From assembly GCA_020086605.1 (NCBI GenBank), contig JACBWW010000003.1, forward strand, positions 59,321,923 to 59,385,922: 64,000 bases of DNA, written 5' to 3'. Below, piece by piece: positions 62,411 through 64,000 of the stretch; positions within the stretch are counted from its first letter, which is position 1; each line of letters begins with the position of its first letter. This DNA comes from Lanius collurio. Taxonomy: Eukaryota; Chordata; Aves; Passeriformes; Laniidae. Both the position numbers and the translations under genes were made by a program. Under the pieces are notes generated by a model. The model ran no database searches, was not told where the DNA came from, and saw nothing but the letters and a program-made list of their open reading frames with translations.

Positions 62411-64000
62411 TTGATTGCAGAGTTTGGTTTACAAGTAGAAGTGTCTTCCTTCCATCACAGAAGCAGATAGTTATGCTAGATCCAAAGGAAATAATTCACT
62501 GAGGGTGATTTGAGAAGAATTAAGGAGAAACAATAGACTCTAAAATCATTATGTCTTATCTACCTGGAGCCCTGCATGGAGTGCAGCTGCTGTTCAGCTC
62601 AGAGGAACCACTGGGCTGCTGGGAACCAAAATCTGCCTGCAGCTCTTCTGCTCACTGGCCACCTCCTCAGTGAAAATTTGATTTTAACTATTAAGATCAT
62701 ATTTGCAGTGTGGCAAGCACTGGTACTTCTTCCTTTCCCTTTTCCCCTTGTGCACATGGTGTCCAAGGAAAGGTGTCCACTGCAGCCGTGGCTGTTTGCA
62801 CTCAGCTCTCAGGGCTTAGGGATCTTTGCTGCCAAAAGGAAGGTGAGGAAACATCTACAGTCCCAGGCCAGCTTTGTATCATATTTATCAGAACACTCAG
62901 CAGATATGAATTCTTCCCCTGTCAAAATTGGAATCCCACTGACCTACATGGTGTGACCCCAAAACCTGTGGTACAATTTTCCCCTTCCGTTCCTGTGTGC
63001 AGCACATGTAGCAATAACTTCCTCTTGCAGAATTTGTTCTCAGAAAAAGTGCTTCTGCAGCAGTTAAATAGCATGGAACATGAGAAAGCCTGCCACTTGG
63101 TGAGAACTTTCTCAAAGTTATATTTAATATGGTTGAGAATTAGTAAATATAAAGAAATTAAAATAATGAGAGGAATAAAAAGGCACATGAATAAAGCCCT
63201 CCTGCAAGGAATACCATAGACTAGTAAAATTAGAACATTATCATTCCTGAGATGCTATACCCTATTTTATTTTTTTTTCTGACATTCACATCTATACTGC
63301 CAAGATTTCATGATTTAATTCTCAATAAGGTTCACAGGTAATGTCTGAATCTCATTTAGCTTGAATATGAAAGCACTGGCATCATGTTATTTTTCATGTG
63401 GGGGAAGAAAAAGCAAAACAATTTAGATTTCAGAAGTATTTTTTTTTTTTGTGAATATCCCTTAATTTATCATTAATCAAAATGAACATCCTTTCTGCTT
63501 TGAGGCTTTTATACCTTTGCACTTAGAAAGAATAACATAATACTCTCATCAAAGTAATTCATCGACACATGTAAACATGAAACAACACAGAAATACCACA
63601 CTACGCACACTTCTAACACTTTGAATAAAAAAGCCACTAATCTGTGGGCTCATATTTTTGTTACAGTGAAAAGCACTTTGCCTTAGCATAAGCTCCTAAG
63701 CATCTATCTTAATCTGAGGTTTCTGAGTAGAAATACTCCTTGTCCTGTCTATCTTTAGTACCACTCCTTATGAAAAGGATCAAGGCAGGCTCTTCTATTT
63801 CTGCCTTCGGTGATACTTGAAATCCACAGTCTGAATACTGTCATTGTTAATGAAATAGAACACCCTTGTATATAAATAAAATTGAAACATTTGGTCTTGT
63901 ATGCAGATAATCTAAAATATATCACAGCAGTGATTACCTTTAAATGCTAGGCATGGCACTCCAGGTTGCAGTATTGCTGAAAAAAGCCGTAGTCACAGTA

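Larger units (their letters stand above)
37142..64000 (+). other. TG: TG intron hosting SLA (extends past window end)
   Basis: Phase 0 intron that starts GTAAGC and is at least 26.9 kb long. It has no acceptor plus exon matching the next ChEL segment (YWGPVIDG-type motifs were sought). The whole SLA coding region lies inside it, on the opposite strand. In human, SLA lies in TG intron 41 by my recollection. Confidence 0.85.
58218..64000. other. 5' flank of SLA coding region, within TG intron
   Basis: Expected to hold the SLA upstream exon or exons and promoter, none of which I can place with confidence. It contains a T-run (58706-58724), A-runs (59780-59797, 60817-60842), a CR1 piece (62196-62410) and a CpG cluster next to 58218. 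Open frames at 62576-63219 show no recognisable homology. Confidence 0.6.

Noticed and set aside
62710..63219. 169-residue open frame on the + strand
   Set aside because: No domain, low-complexity composition and no splice support. It overlaps another open frame of equal quality.
1..64000. CRISPR arrays, operons, prophage or tRNA/rRNA genes
   Set aside because: No regular direct-repeat/spacer array, no prokaryotic gene layout and no tRNA-like fold was noticed. The sequence is vertebrate intron-exon DNA.

Overview
This is a window of vertebrate nuclear DNA, almost certainly from a bird. It has interrupted genes with classical splice sites, short introns, and many 5'-truncated copies of the CR1 retroelement, whose 3' end I recognise. 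I cannot name the species. I see no bacterial, viral or organellar genes, no operon and no CRISPR array.

Two genes account for the coding content. Positions 1047 to 37141 on the + strand carry 16 internal exons of thyroglobulin (TG), the thyroid hormone precursor. Spliced together they give 2,204 nt and 734 uninterrupted codons. They cover the end of the first type-3 region (3b1), the repeats 3a2, 3b2 and 3a3, and the first part of the cholinesterase-like (ChEL) domain up to just past the degenerate nucleophile elbow. The 5' half of the gene lies before the window. The rest of ChEL lies after it, because no further TG exon is found between 37142 and 64000.

Positions 41965 to 58217 on the - strand carry the complete coding region of SLA (Src-like adaptor, SLAP). 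It has seven coding exons and a 278-residue protein with an N-terminal myristoylation motif, an SH3 domain, an SH2 domain and a Cbl-binding-type tail. SLA sits antisense inside a single TG intron, the same nested layout known in mammals. The two genes have unrelated jobs: TG is secreted by thyroid follicles, and SLA is a cytosolic brake on antigen and growth-factor receptor signalling in blood cells.

The rest is intron: eleven CR1 pieces, one probable older amniote repeat, low-complexity A/C-rich and T-rich tracts, and a few short tandem duplications. The points most worth checking are a GC-AG intron in TG, an antisense coding-like segment near 29 kb that I cannot identify, a CpG cluster around the first SLA coding exon, and bird-specific residues in the ChEL and SH3 domains. 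I did not find a new biological system here. Comparisons with human TG and SLA rest on my memory of those sequences, not on a search.
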